Notes under the pieces: model-generated | Database searches by the model: none | What the model saw: only the letters and a program-made list of their open reading frames with translations | Told to the model about the DNA's origin: nothing | Made by a program: the position numbers and the translations under genes | Assembly (NCBI GenBank): GCA_015075725.1 | Contig: JABTTV010000001.1 | Coordinates: forward strand, 3,773,223-3,837,222 | Direction: 5' to 3' | DNA: 64,000 nt | Source: Anaerolineales bacterium | GTDB lineage: Bacteria; Chloroflexota; Anaerolineae; Anaerolineales; Villigracilaceae | In this document: one piece after another, positions 16,671-25,151 of the stretch | How positions within the stretch are numbered: the stretch's first letter is position 1 | Layout of the letters: each line of letters begins with the position of its first letter

Positions 16671-17789
16671 TTAACCGACCGTCCTGATTTCCCTTGGCAT
16701 ATCGGAGAGACTCTCCGCGCCGTTTTCGGTAATCACCATGTTGTCTTCAATTCGCACACCGTTGCGATTGGTGAGGTAAATCCCCGGCTCGACGGTAAAT
16801 GCCATGCCGGGTTCGAGAATCTGCATGTTGTCGCCGCGCATGTATGGCGCTTCATGTCCCTCCATGCCGATGCCGTGACCGGTGCGATGGGTGAAGTATT
16901 TTCCATATCCCGCCTTTTCGATGACACCCCTCGCGGCTTTATCAACATCCGCGCAGGGAACGCCGGGTTTTGCCGCGGCGCGGCCTCCTGCATTTGCCTC
17001 CTGAACGATTTTGTGAATCTTTTGGTATTCCTCATCCACCTCGCCGACAGCAAAAGTGCGCGTCAGGTCGGAGATATACCCATCGTACGCGGCGCCCCAA
17101 TCCACGACGAGCAGATCCCCGGCTTGAAGTTTTCTATCCGTTGGAGAGGCATGCGGATTTGCAGAATTCGGTCCCGCAGAGACGATCGGCGCGAACGGCA
17201 TTTCTGATTCAGAACCGTGTTTCAATAACTGCATCACCAACTCCGAAGCAACTTCGCGCTCGGTCATGCCGGTCTTTATCCTTTGAAGCGTCTCCTCCAA
17301 TGCATCCTGCGCGATCTTCACAGCCCTGCGCATGGACTCCACCTCGGCTTTCTCCTTCCGCAATCGCAGTTCTGCGAGAACATCGGTCGCATCGGGGAAA
17401 TCCGCTTCGGGGGCGCCTGCGCGGACATACCTGAATTCCAGCAACCGCAATTGCCGCGGTTCGACACCAATGCGTTTCGCATCCAAACCGAGGGATCGCA
17501 CCGCCTTTGTAAACGCGTCATCCCATTCGGCAGGATTCTCACCATACGCCACGCCCTGTACCTTGAACGGAAACAAGTCCACTTTGGGAAGTTCGAGTTC
17601 AGGCAAGACCAAAACCGGGTCCCTGCCCGGAGCGACGAATAAAACCACGGGGCGTTCCATGAGATGAAAATTCAACCCGGTAAGATACTTCAGCGTAGGA
17701 CCCGGATTCAGAATAACGGCATCCAGGTTCGAGTTCGAGAGAGAGGCGGTGAGGCGGTCGAGGCGGGAACGAGTCACAAGAGTCTCCAT
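16671..17789 (-). CDS. pepP: M24 family Xaa-Pro aminopeptidase
   Basis: 372-residue creatinase-fold metallopeptidase that removes N-terminal residues preceding proline. An N-terminal creatinase-like domain covers residues 1-140 and the catalytic domain 150-372. All five metal ligands are identifiable: Asp230, Asp241, His305, Glu334 and Glu348. AGGAG precedes ATG 17789. It starts 4 bp after the SDR gene, so both share a transcript. Confidence 0.9.
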   Translation of the reverse strand: METLVTRSRLDRLTASLSNSNLDAVILNPGPTLKYLTGLNFHLMERPVVLFVAPGRDPVLVLPELELPKVDLFPFKVQGVAYGENPAEWDDAFTKAVRSLGLDAKRIGVEPRQLRLLEFRYVRAGAPEADFPDATDVLAELRLRKEKAEVESMRRAVKIAQDALEETLQRIKTGMTEREVASELVMQLLKHGSESEMPFAPIVSAGPNSANPHASPTDRKLQAGDLLVVDWGAAYDGYISDLTRTFAVGEVDEEYQKIHKIVQEANAGGRAAAKPGVPCADVDKAARGVIEKAGYGKYFTHRTGHGIGMEGHEAPYMRGDNMQILEPGMAFTVEPGIYLTNRNGVRIEDNMVITENGAESLSDMPREIRTVG

Positions 17790-17793
17790 TCTC

Positions 17794-18609
17794 CTATTTA
17801 TGTTTGAACTTTGAGAAAATCATGGTGATCCAATCCACAAGACATGGAAAAATCGCTTCAGTTGTGGTGGCAATGCGGAACCACCAGGGAATCACCAGGC
17901 TGCGCCGAGGCCGCTTGGCGACGTCGACGATACGACGCGCGACGTACGTTGATGACATGCGCAGCTTCAATTTATAACGAAACGATTGATAAGCAACGTT
18001 CGAGCCGATGTGTTTCCCAAACTCGGTGGAAGCAGGACCCGGATAAATCCCGCTGACCGTGATCCCAAACGGCGCAACTTCACGGCGCAACGCGTCAGTA
18101 AAGGCTCTCGCGCCATGTTTGCTGGCGGAATAACTTGCAATGAGGGGCGCTGCAATCAGACCCGCAACTGAAACCATGTTGATGATGTGTCCCTGCCGCC
18201 GTGCGATCATGTAAGGAAGGATCATCCGGGTGACACGCATCATGCCGATGAGGTTGACTTTAATCAAAAGGTCGATGTCCCGGTCCAGGCTGTGTTCTTC
18301 GTACCAACCCACCCTGCCGATGCCCGCGTTGTTGAAAAGGATATCGATATGGTCGTATAGCTCGATGGCGGTCTTGATCATGTTTTCGATATCGTCTGGG
18401 TTGACGATGTCGACCGGAATCGCTATCGCCTCACCGCCCGCGTCCTGTATCTTCGAAGCTAGGTTTTGCAGACGGTCGATGCGCCGCGCGGCAAGGATTA
18501 CCTTGCACTTCTCCTCGGCAAACATCCTGGCGGCTTCCTCTCCAAAACCAGAAGATGCGCCGGTGATGAGCACGACCTTGTTTTCAAGCGGGATGGGACG
18601 AAAATTCAT
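17794..18609 (-). CDS. short-chain dehydrogenase/reductase
   Basis: 271-residue classical SDR. Cofactor motif TGASSGFG near residues 15-22, NNAGIG near 90, and catalytic YSASK around residues 160-165. A basic residue set after the second strand (AARRIDR) suggests NADP(H). The C-terminal extension is hydrophobic (a short membrane-associated helix is possible). Start placed at ATG 18609 rather than 18696, because the SDR fold begins immediately afterwards and a TACAAT -10 lies 9 nt upstream. Confidence 0.9.
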   Translation of the reverse strand: MNFRPIPLENKVVLITGASSGFGEEAARMFAEEKCKVILAARRIDRLQNLASKIQDAGGEAIAIPVDIVNPDDIENMIKTAIELYDHIDILFNNAGIGRVGWYEEHSLDRDIDLLIKVNLIGMMRVTRMILPYMIARRQGHIINMVSVAGLIAAPLIASYSASKHGARAFTDALRREVAPFGITVSGIYPGPASTEFGKHIGSNVAYQSFRYKLKLRMSSTYVARRIVDVAKRPRRSLVIPWWFRIATTTEAIFPCLVDWITMIFSKFKHK

Positions 18610-18735
18610 GAGGGGGATATTGTAAAGCGAAAAAAGAAACACAAAAAGAAAAACGCAAAACGGATTTGCCGGTCTGCGTTCTGTCCCTTTCGACATGTTG
18701 AAGGCAAATTCGAAGATTGCGCTTCGACCTCCGCC

Positions 18736-21198
18736 TCAGCCTTCGTTTTGTTCCTCGGCGCGTTTTTTGGGTTTGGGCGCTTCGATGATCGGATTCTTTC
18801 CCAAAGCGATCTCCAACACTTCATCCATGTGTTTTACCGGGATGATCTTAAGTTCGGATTTTGCCGTTTTCGGAAGTTCCACAAGGTCTTTCATGTTCTT
18901 CTCCGGCAGGATGACCGTCTTCAAGCCAGCGCGATGAGCGGCGAGAACCTTCTCGCGCACACCGCCAATCGGCAGGACGCGTCCGCGCAGGGTGATCTCC
19001 CCCGTCATGCCGACATGTTTATAGATGGGCCGCCCGGTCAGAGCGGAAATGATGGCGCTCGCCATGGTAATTCCAGCCGATGGTCCGTCTTTGGGAATGC
19101 CGCCCTCGGGCATATGGATGTGGATATCGAACCGTTCGAACACTTCCATTTCGATCTTGAGTTTCGCGGACCGGGACTTGATATAGGACATCGCCGCCTG
19201 GGCGGATTCCTGCATCACCTCGCCCATCTGACCGGTCATCTGCAAACCGCCCTTGCCTTCGATGATGGCAACCTCGACAGGCATGATCTCGCCGCCCGTT
19301 TCCGTCCATGCCAGGCTGGTGGCGACGCCGACCTCGTCAGCCCTCTCGGCTTCAGACGGGAAGAATTGCTGGGGTCCAAGGAGTTTATCGATTCCCTCCG
19401 CCGCGATGACAGTCGGATATTTTTTCCCTTCCGCTTTCAGGCGCGCTACTTTGCGGCATACACGGCTGATCTCGCGCTCGAGTCCGCGAACACCGGCTTC
19501 ATACGTATATTCGCGGATGATACGCTGCAAGGCGCCGGGCTCAAAATTCAGGCCGGGATCTTGGATCCCGGTTTCTTCGATCTGGCGCGGAATCAGATAG
19601 CGATTGGCGATCTCGACCTTCTCTTCTTCGATATAGCCAGGGAATTCGATCACTTCCATGCGGTCGAGCAGCGGCGAGGGAATGCTCCCCAAGGAATTTG
19701 CGGTCGTGATGAACATGACCCTGGACAAATCGAATGGCAATTCAAGATAATGGTCGCTGAACGAATGGTTTTGTTCCGGGTCGAGCACTTCGAGCATCGC
19801 CGAAGCCGGGTCACCGCGAAAATCGGAATACAACTTGTCGATCTCGTCGAGCATGAATAACGGATTGGAAGTCCCCGCCCGCTTCATGGTCTGGATAATC
19901 CGCCCCGGCAACGCGCCGATGTAAGTGCGCCTGTGTCCGCGTATTTCCGCTTCGTCGCGCACGCCGCCGAGCGAGACGCGTACAAACTTGCGTCCGAGCG
20001 CATCTGCAATGGAACGGCCGAGCGACGTCTTTCCCACACCAGGCGGTCCGACAAAACAAAGGATCGGCTGGCGCTCCTTCTTCGGCTTGAGCGAACGGAC
20101 AGCGATGTATTCAAGGATGCGTTCCTTGGCTTTCTTCAAACCGAAATGATCGCGCTCCAAAATCTTTGCCGCGTGTTTCACGTCGAGATTATCCGGTGTC
20201 GGGTTGTGCCACGGGAGATCGAGAATCCAATCGATGTAGGTGCGGATGATGCCCACTTCGGGAGCCATCGGCGGCATCTGGTTGAGGCGTTCCACTTCCT
20301 TCAACGCCACCTTCCGCGCCTCTTCAGGCAACGCCGCAGACTCCACCCGCTTTTTCAAATCGACCGCGTCGCGCGTAAAAATGTCGCCCTCGCCCAGTTC
20401 GGTCTGGATCTGTTTCATCTGCTCGCGCAGGTAATACTCACGCTGACTCTTGTCGACTTCGTTCTGCACGCGGGTGTGAATCTCATCTTCGAGCTCGAGG
20501 ACATCCACTTCGGCGGCAAGCAGGTTGTTCAATTGTCCGAGGCGCGCCTTGGGGTCGAGAATCATCAACAGCCGCAGTTTCGCTTCGTAGGTAAGCCCGA
20601 GCGAAGTGGAGATCATATCTGCAAGCCAGCCCGGCTCGGAGATGTTCAAAGCAAAGACATGCGCCTCCTCGGGAATCGACCTGTCCAATTGGATGCAGCG
20701 TTCGAACTGATTCAAGACCGAGCGCATCAACGCCTGGGTCTGCCGGTCGGCGGACGTCGACTCGTGGATGATGCGCGCGCGCACTCTGATGTAAGGTTTT
20801 AGGCGGATAAACTCCACGATCTCCACGCGACGGCGGCCCTGCACGAGCGCGGAATGCGAACCGTCGGGCATATCGAGCAAACGCCCGACAGCCATCTCCA
20901 CACCGATGGGCAGAAAATCATTCGGACCCGGTTCCTCCACATCGGGGTCGCGCTGGGTCAAACCGATCACGGTCTGTTCCTTGGTATGCGCCTCCTCCAA
21001 TGCCAGCAGTGAAGCCTCACGCCCGATAAAGATCGGCGACACCATGCGCGGAAAAATGACCATATCCCGCAGCGGAAGCACCGACGCCTCGATCAAACCA
21101 TCGGCCTTCGGCTCCATGTTTGGGATGCGGTACAGTTCCTCCGTCCGCTGCGAGAGGGTCAGGTCAAATTCATCTTCATTCCAATTCGGTTGACTCAT
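18736..21198 (-). CDS. lon: ATP-dependent Lon protease
   Basis: 820-residue LonA protease degrading misfolded and regulatory proteins in the cytoplasm. N-terminal LON substrate-binding domain (about 35-235), coiled-coil segment (230-300), AAA+ domain with Walker A GPPGVGKT (384-391), and a C-terminal peptidase with the Ser707-Lys750 dyad in PKDGPSAG and GVREKV. Length is normal. It follows folC by 19 bp, so the two are probably co-transcribed. No HrcA/CIRCE-type heat-shock site was seen upstream. Confidence 0.96.
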   Translation of the reverse strand: MSQPNWNEDEFDLTLSQRTEELYRIPNMEPKADGLIEASVLPLRDMVIFPRMVSPIFIGREASLLALEEAHTKEQTVIGLTQRDPDVEEPGPNDFLPIGVEMAVGRLLDMPDGSHSALVQGRRRVEIVEFIRLKPYIRVRARIIHESTSADRQTQALMRSVLNQFERCIQLDRSIPEEAHVFALNISEPGWLADMISTSLGLTYEAKLRLLMILDPKARLGQLNNLLAAEVDVLELEDEIHTRVQNEVDKSQREYYLREQMKQIQTELGEGDIFTRDAVDLKKRVESAALPEEARKVALKEVERLNQMPPMAPEVGIIRTYIDWILDLPWHNPTPDNLDVKHAAKILERDHFGLKKAKERILEYIAVRSLKPKKERQPILCFVGPPGVGKTSLGRSIADALGRKFVRVSLGGVRDEAEIRGHRRTYIGALPGRIIQTMKRAGTSNPLFMLDEIDKLYSDFRGDPASAMLEVLDPEQNHSFSDHYLELPFDLSRVMFITTANSLGSIPSPLLDRMEVIEFPGYIEEEKVEIANRYLIPRQIEETGIQDPGLNFEPGALQRIIREYTYEAGVRGLEREISRVCRKVARLKAEGKKYPTVIAAEGIDKLLGPQQFFPSEAERADEVGVATSLAWTETGGEIMPVEVAIIEGKGGLQMTGQMGEVMQESAQAAMSYIKSRSAKLKIEMEVFERFDIHIHMPEGGIPKDGPSAGITMASAIISALTGRPIYKHVGMTGEITLRGRVLPIGGVREKVLAAHRAGLKTVILPEKNMKDLVELPKTAKSELKIIPVKHMDEVLEIALGKNPIIEAPKPKKRAEEQNEG

Positions 21199-21217
21199 CT
21201 AATAAATTCCATTTCGA

Positions 21218-22564
21218 TTACGCTCCCTTCGCCGATTCCGGAGGCATGAGCGATGTTATCGATTTCCATTCTCTCATCACTTCCGCCGTCACGAACATCG
21301 ATCCGGCGGATAATACAATGCTACCATCATTCGCGGACAAATCCAGCGCAAGCCGCAATGCATCTTTGACGGGAACCGCCGCCTCAGACTCCAACCCGGC
21401 CTGCGCGGCGAGACCCTGAATATGCTCCACGCTCAAAGCGCGCGGATGGTCTGCCCGCGTGATGATGATCTTCCTTATCTTCGATTTCATCTCCGTGAAC
21501 ATGCCGGGAATGTTCTTATCCTCAGACGCACCGAAGATGAGATAGACCAACCTGCCGGGGAAATGTTCATCCAGGGTTTCGCGCAATTTTTCGAACGAAT
21601 CCTGGTTGTGGGCGGAATCAAAGATCACAGGCGGTTCGAGGCGGGCTACTTCAAACCGTCCGCGCCAATCAACCTGCTGGAATCCGGTTTTGATCTGCTC
21701 GTCTGTGATGGGAATCCCGCTGGTTTTCAGCGCAGTGTAGGCAGTCGCGGCATTTTCCACCTGGTGTTTGCCAAGAAGCGGGACTGTCAACTCCACCCTA
21801 CCCCACGCAGCGCTTTTCAATTCCAATGTCTGACCATCGATTGAAGATCTATTTCGGACAAAATTTATATCCCGTCCGACCAGAGTGAAATCACAATTCC
21901 TCAAATTGGCTATACGCATCAGCACTTCCAACGCTTCTTCCTTTTGAGGGGATGAAACCACAGGGACAGAATCCTTTATTATTCCGGCCTTCTCCCCTGC
22001 TATGAGCGCCAGGGTATTTCCCAGCACAGCCATGTGGTCGTAAGATAATGAGGTAATGACCGAAATCTTCGGTATGACCACATTGGTCGCATCGAGCCTG
22101 CCGCCAAGCCCCACTTCGAACACTGCCGCATTAACCCCATATTTCTCAAATGCCATGAACGCCAATGCTGTCGTGATCTCGAATGTGGTCAGTTTTTCTA
22201 TCGCTGCGACATGAGGCTTGATCTCTTCCACCAACTCCACCATCTGGTCATGCGAGATCGGCTGACCATCGATTCGAATCCGCTCGGTGTAATCCTCCAA
22301 ATGCGGAGAAGTGTACAAGCCGGTCTTGTATCCCGCCGCCGTCAACGCCGATGCGCACAACGCGGAAACGGACCCCTTTCCCTTCGTCCCCGCCACATGG
22401 ATGATGGGATATTTCGCCTGCGGATTTCCGAGAGAATCCATCAACCTGAACATGCGGTCGAGGTTGAAATCCGCCTTGGCAAGCTCGGACGAGTGTTTCA
22501 GGCTATAATCCACGAAGGAATAGAGATAGTCGAGGGCGAGGTTGTAGCGGGTTTCGATGTCCAT
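21218..22564 (-). CDS. folC: folylpolyglutamate/dihydrofolate synthase
   Basis: 448-residue Mur-ligase-family enzyme that adds glutamate to folate (and may make dihydrofolate). The P-loop GTKGKGS lies near residues 54-60, followed by TSPHLEDYTERI and the central LGGRLDATN signature. The C-terminal domain holds FDSAHNQDS. Start set at ATG 22564: TACAAT (-10) ends 6 nt upstream, so the mRNA is probably leaderless. The upstream ATG at 22624 lies beyond this promoter. Confidence 0.93.
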   Translation of the reverse strand: MDIETRYNLALDYLYSFVDYSLKHSSELAKADFNLDRMFRLMDSLGNPQAKYPIIHVAGTKGKGSVSALCASALTAAGYKTGLYTSPHLEDYTERIRIDGQPISHDQMVELVEEIKPHVAAIEKLTTFEITTALAFMAFEKYGVNAAVFEVGLGGRLDATNVVIPKISVITSLSYDHMAVLGNTLALIAGEKAGIIKDSVPVVSSPQKEEALEVLMRIANLRNCDFTLVGRDINFVRNRSSIDGQTLELKSAAWGRVELTVPLLGKHQVENAATAYTALKTSGIPITDEQIKTGFQQVDWRGRFEVARLEPPVIFDSAHNQDSFEKLRETLDEHFPGRLVYLIFGASEDKNIPGMFTEMKSKIRKIIITRADHPRALSVEHIQGLAAQAGLESEAAVPVKDALRLALDLSANDGSIVLSAGSMFVTAEVMREWKSITSLMPPESAKGA

Positions 22565-22570
22565 GCAAAA

Positions 22571-22576
22571 ATTGTA
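22571..22576 (-). promoter_or_regulatory. -10 box TACAAT of folC
   Basis: Minus-strand TACAAT separated from the folC ATG by 6 nt, predicting transcription from the start codon itself. The adjacent bases up to 22606 are short degenerate GTAATTCGTAA-like repeats shared with the divergent acetyltransferase gene. Confidence 0.5.
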
Positions 22577-22606
22577 AGTCGTAATCCGTAATTCGTAAAT
22601 CAGAAA

Positions 22607-23206
22607 ATGACGCACAGTTTTCACACCCTCAAAGGCATTTCAGGTGATCTTCTTCCCCGCATCGCTGAAATCCATATGAATGACGCAGGTTTATTGTCCA
22701 GGCTGGGCTATCCCTTCGCTTTGCGTTATTTCGAGAATGCGATCAAGGATGAGCGGGCTTTCGGCTTTTATGCTCAGGATGATGGGACGGGAGAAATAAT
22801 GGGTTTCAGCCTCGCCTCACCAGAGCCATCATCCCTCACAGCAAAACTCACAGAAGACAAGGGTTGGTTTGTCAGGAACATTATCAAAGTCATCTTTACC
22901 CGGCCGATGGCATTCCTTCAAATGCTTATTTCGAGCGTCACCATCCGCGGTCAGATGTATGAGCCGAACACCGTCGAATGCGTCTACTTCACCGTCGACC
23001 CGAAACACCGCGGAAGGGGACTGGGGCGCGAACTGCAAAAATCCCTCATGGACGAGGGACGCAAACGGGGGTATAAAAAAATCTACGCCAGCGTGGAGAC
23101 CTCGAACATCGCCAGCCTGAAAGCGACGCAGGCGAACGGATTTAGAATCATCAAGACCTTCCGCGAAGGAATCTATCACCGCCACCGACTGGAAAGCGAG
23201 TTATAA
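22607..23206 (+). CDS. GNAT family N-acetyltransferase
   Basis: 199-residue GNAT protein. The acetyl-CoA binding motif is visible as VDPKHRGRGLGRELQKSL (about residues 127-144), followed by ASVETSNIASLKATQANGF, the usual motif B region. The target is unknown. First gene of a tight plus-strand set with spacings of 4, 4 and 91 bp (URO-D-like, rsmD, small protein). Confidence 0.85.
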   Translation: MTHSFHTLKGISGDLLPRIAEIHMNDAGLLSRLGYPFALRYFENAIKDERAFGFYAQDDGTGEIMGFSLASPEPSSLTAKLTEDKGWFVRNIIKVIFTRPMAFLQMLISSVTIRGQMYEPNTVECVYFTVDPKHRGRGLGRELQKSLMDEGRKRGYKKIYASVETSNIASLKATQANGFRIIKTFREGIYHRHRLESEL

Positions 23207-23210
23207 AGAA

Positions 23211-24209
23211 ATGACCACGCATCGCGAACGCATTCAAGCCTGCCTGAACGGGGAATTGACCGACCGCACGTCGATCGCGCTCTGGCGTCACTTCCCGAAC
23301 GAAGACCAGAATCCTGAAAGTCTTGCCGCGGCGACGATCAAATTCCAGCAGACCTACGACTTCGACATCGTGAAAGTGACCCCGGCCTCCTCTTTTGCCG
23401 TCAAAGATTGGGGCGTGGAGGATGAATGGCGAAATAACCCCGAAGGTTCACGGGATTATTTAAAATACGTCATCAAAGAACCCGGGGATTGGGAATCGCT
23501 CAAACCGCTCGATCCTTCTGCTCCGCATCTTGCCGCGCAATTGAAATGCCTGAAACAAATTCGCAAAGAAGTTGGAAAGGAAACCCCGGTCATACAAACG
23601 ATCTTCAACCCGATGTCGCAGGCAAAGAACCTGGCAGGGAACAAGTTATTATTGGAACACATCCGCAAGCACCCAGACGCCGTCTTGAAGGGATTGGATA
23701 CCATCGCGACGACCACGATGAAATTCATCGAAGCCGCACACGGCGCAGGCGTGGATGGCATCTTCTATGCAGTCCAACATGCCCAGGGCAGCATGATGGA
23801 TATGGAAGAATACAAGTTCCTCGTCCTGCCTGTGGACCAGAAAACGCTTCAACCTGCAAAAGACCTTTGGTGCAATATGCTCCATTTACACGGCAGGGAT
23901 GTTTATTTCTCCCTGCTGCGTTTGATGAACTTCCAGATCGTCAACTGGCACGACCGCGAAAGCTACCCATCGCTGGCAGAAGCGCAAAGTTTCTTTCGCG
24001 GCGTGGTGTGCGGAGGCGTAAGTCAGGATACGCTCCACTCGGGGAATCCGGACCAGGTCAGGAAAGAGGCGCAAGAAGCCTTAAATCAGACCAATGGCAG
24101 GAGGTTCATCCTCGGTACGGGATGCGTCGTTTATTACGAATCTCCGCACGAGAATATCATGGCTGCGCGAAAGAGCGTCGATTCCCCTCACCATTCAGGA
24201 GAGGGGTGA
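23211..24209 (+). CDS. uroporphyrinogen decarboxylase-like (URO-D superfamily) protein
   Basis: 332-residue TIM-barrel protein of the URO-D/cobamide methyltransferase superfamily. Seen: ELTDRTSIALWRHF near the start, the FDIVKVTPASSFAVKDWG segment, GVDGIFYAVQHAQG and the C-terminal VVCGGVSQDTL and FILGTGCVV strands. Divergent members act as corrinoid methyltransferases rather than heme-pathway enzymes, and no hem genes are adjacent, so function is left open. The last residues (DSPHHSGEG) are encoded by a palindromic repeat that also supplies the stop codon. Confidence 0.75.
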   Translation: MTTHRERIQACLNGELTDRTSIALWRHFPNEDQNPESLAAATIKFQQTYDFDIVKVTPASSFAVKDWGVEDEWRNNPEGSRDYLKYVIKEPGDWESLKPLDPSAPHLAAQLKCLKQIRKEVGKETPVIQTIFNPMSQAKNLAGNKLLLEHIRKHPDAVLKGLDTIATTTMKFIEAAHGAGVDGIFYAVQHAQGSMMDMEEYKFLVLPVDQKTLQPAKDLWCNMLHLHGRDVYFSLLRLMNFQIVNWHDRESYPSLAEAQSFFRGVVCGGVSQDTLHSGNPDQVRKEAQEALNQTNGRRFILGTGCVVYYESPHENIMAARKSVDSPHHSGEG

Positions 24210-24211
24210 GG
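24186..24211. repeat. short palindrome at the 3' end of the URO-D-like gene
   Basis: CCTCACC (24186-24192) and GGTGAGG (24205-24211). The right arm contains the stop TGA and forms the Shine-Dalgarno region of rsmD, so the repeat now shapes both genes. Confidence 0.5.
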
Positions 24212-24213
24212 TT

Positions 24214-24768
24214 ATGACCCTGCGCGTCATCGCGGGAATCGCAAAAGGGAGGAAGTTGAAATCCGTGCCGGGAGATACGACAAGACCCGTGATGGACCGC
24301 GTCAAGGAAGCGTTGTTCAACATCCTCGCGGGGGACGTGATCGATTCGAACTGGTGGGATCTGTTCGCGGGCACGGGAGCGATCGGGATCGAAGCCCTGA
24401 GCCGCGGCGCTTCATTCGTGAGATTCACGGACCTGAACCGCGCGCCGATCGAAACGATCAAAGAAAATGTGGAACACTGCAAATTCGCAGATAAAGCAGA
24501 GGTCAAACGCGGTGATGCGTTCACGATGCTGGCGGGCAGAGCAGACAGACAATTCGAATATATCTATATCGCGCCGCCGCAATATCAGGGCATGTGGGTG
24601 GAGGCGCTGAAGCGGCTCGACGATCATTTGGAATGGCTGAGCGACGACGGGACGGCAATCGTCCAGATCGACCCATCTGAGTATGAAGAACCGGAATTAA
24701 GCCATCTCGTGGAGGGCGAGCAGCGAAAATATGGTCAAACACTTTTGGTTTTCTACGATCGGAAGTAA
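24214..24768 (+). CDS. rsmD: 16S rRNA (guanine966-N2)-methyltransferase RsmD
   Basis: 184-residue SAM-dependent rRNA methyltransferase. RVIAGIAKGRKL and TRPVMDRVKEALFNIL form the usual RsmD start. SAM motif I is WDLFAGTGAIGIEALSRGA. The catalytic motif IV normally reads (D/N)PPY; here it is APPQY, with Ala replacing the acidic or amide residue. All other hallmarks are intact. Start ATG 24214 follows the GAGGGGTGAGG site; the open frame upstream lies inside the preceding gene. Confidence 0.88.
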   Translation: MTLRVIAGIAKGRKLKSVPGDTTRPVMDRVKEALFNILAGDVIDSNWWDLFAGTGAIGIEALSRGASFVRFTDLNRAPIETIKENVEHCKFADKAEVKRGDAFTMLAGRADRQFEYIYIAPPQYQGMWVEALKRLDDHLEWLSDDGTAIVQIDPSEYEEPELSHLVEGEQRKYGQTLLVFYDRK

Positions 24769-24859
24769 GCGATATGAGATTCGTTTCCTTCCCCAAAATG
24801 ACGTATACTGTAAATGTCCGCGTCATTGCGTTTTTTTGAAAAACCAAAAGGAGAATAAA

Positions 24860-25081
24860 ATGGCATACACAATGGATACAACCGTCGGCGAGATATTGAA
24901 GGACACACAAGCCCTGGAAATCCTGGAAAAACATGCGCCTGGAATTTCCAAAAACCCCATGATCGGCCTGGCAAAAGGCATGACCCTCAAACAGATACTG
25001 GCGATGCCCCAAGCCAAGGAAGCAGGATTGACCGAGGATATGGTCAAGAAAGTCCTGGCAGAGATCAACGCTCGAACGTAA
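24860..25081 (+). CDS. small helical protein, DUF1858-like
   Basis: 73-residue all-helical protein: VGEILKDTQALEILEKHAP, then GLAKGMTLKQILAMP and LTEDMVKKVLAEIN. This resembles DUF1858-type domains but has no cysteines, and similar modules occur at the C-terminus of some hydrolases. Function unknown. A strong AAAGGAG lies 8 nt before ATG 24860, and a bidirectional terminator follows. Confidence 0.65.
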   Translation: MAYTMDTTVGEILKDTQALEILEKHAPGISKNPMIGLAKGMTLKQILAMPQAKEAGLTEDMVKKVLAEINART

Positions 25082-25108
25082 TGCCCGGTTCTGAAATTAG
25101 GATATTAA

Positions 25109-25145
25109 TCAAAAAGCGTCCGTTTTTCGACGGACGCTTTTTGAT
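25109..25145. terminator. bidirectional terminator
   Basis: 15-bp perfect stem ATCAAAAAGCGTCCG / CGGACGCTTTTTGAT (25109-25123 and 25131-25145) between convergent genes, with A/T runs on both sides so it can act for either strand. Confidence 0.85.
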
Positions 25146-25151
25146 TTCCAG

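Noticed and set aside
18466..19860. Long plus-strand ORF (464 codons) opposite lon
   Set aside because: Low-complexity His/Phe/Asp/Arg-rich translation typical of the antisense frame of a GC-rich gene; lon on the other strand is unmistakable.
19933..20802. Second plus-strand ORF opposite lon
   Set aside because: Same antisense shadow pattern, no recognisable domain.
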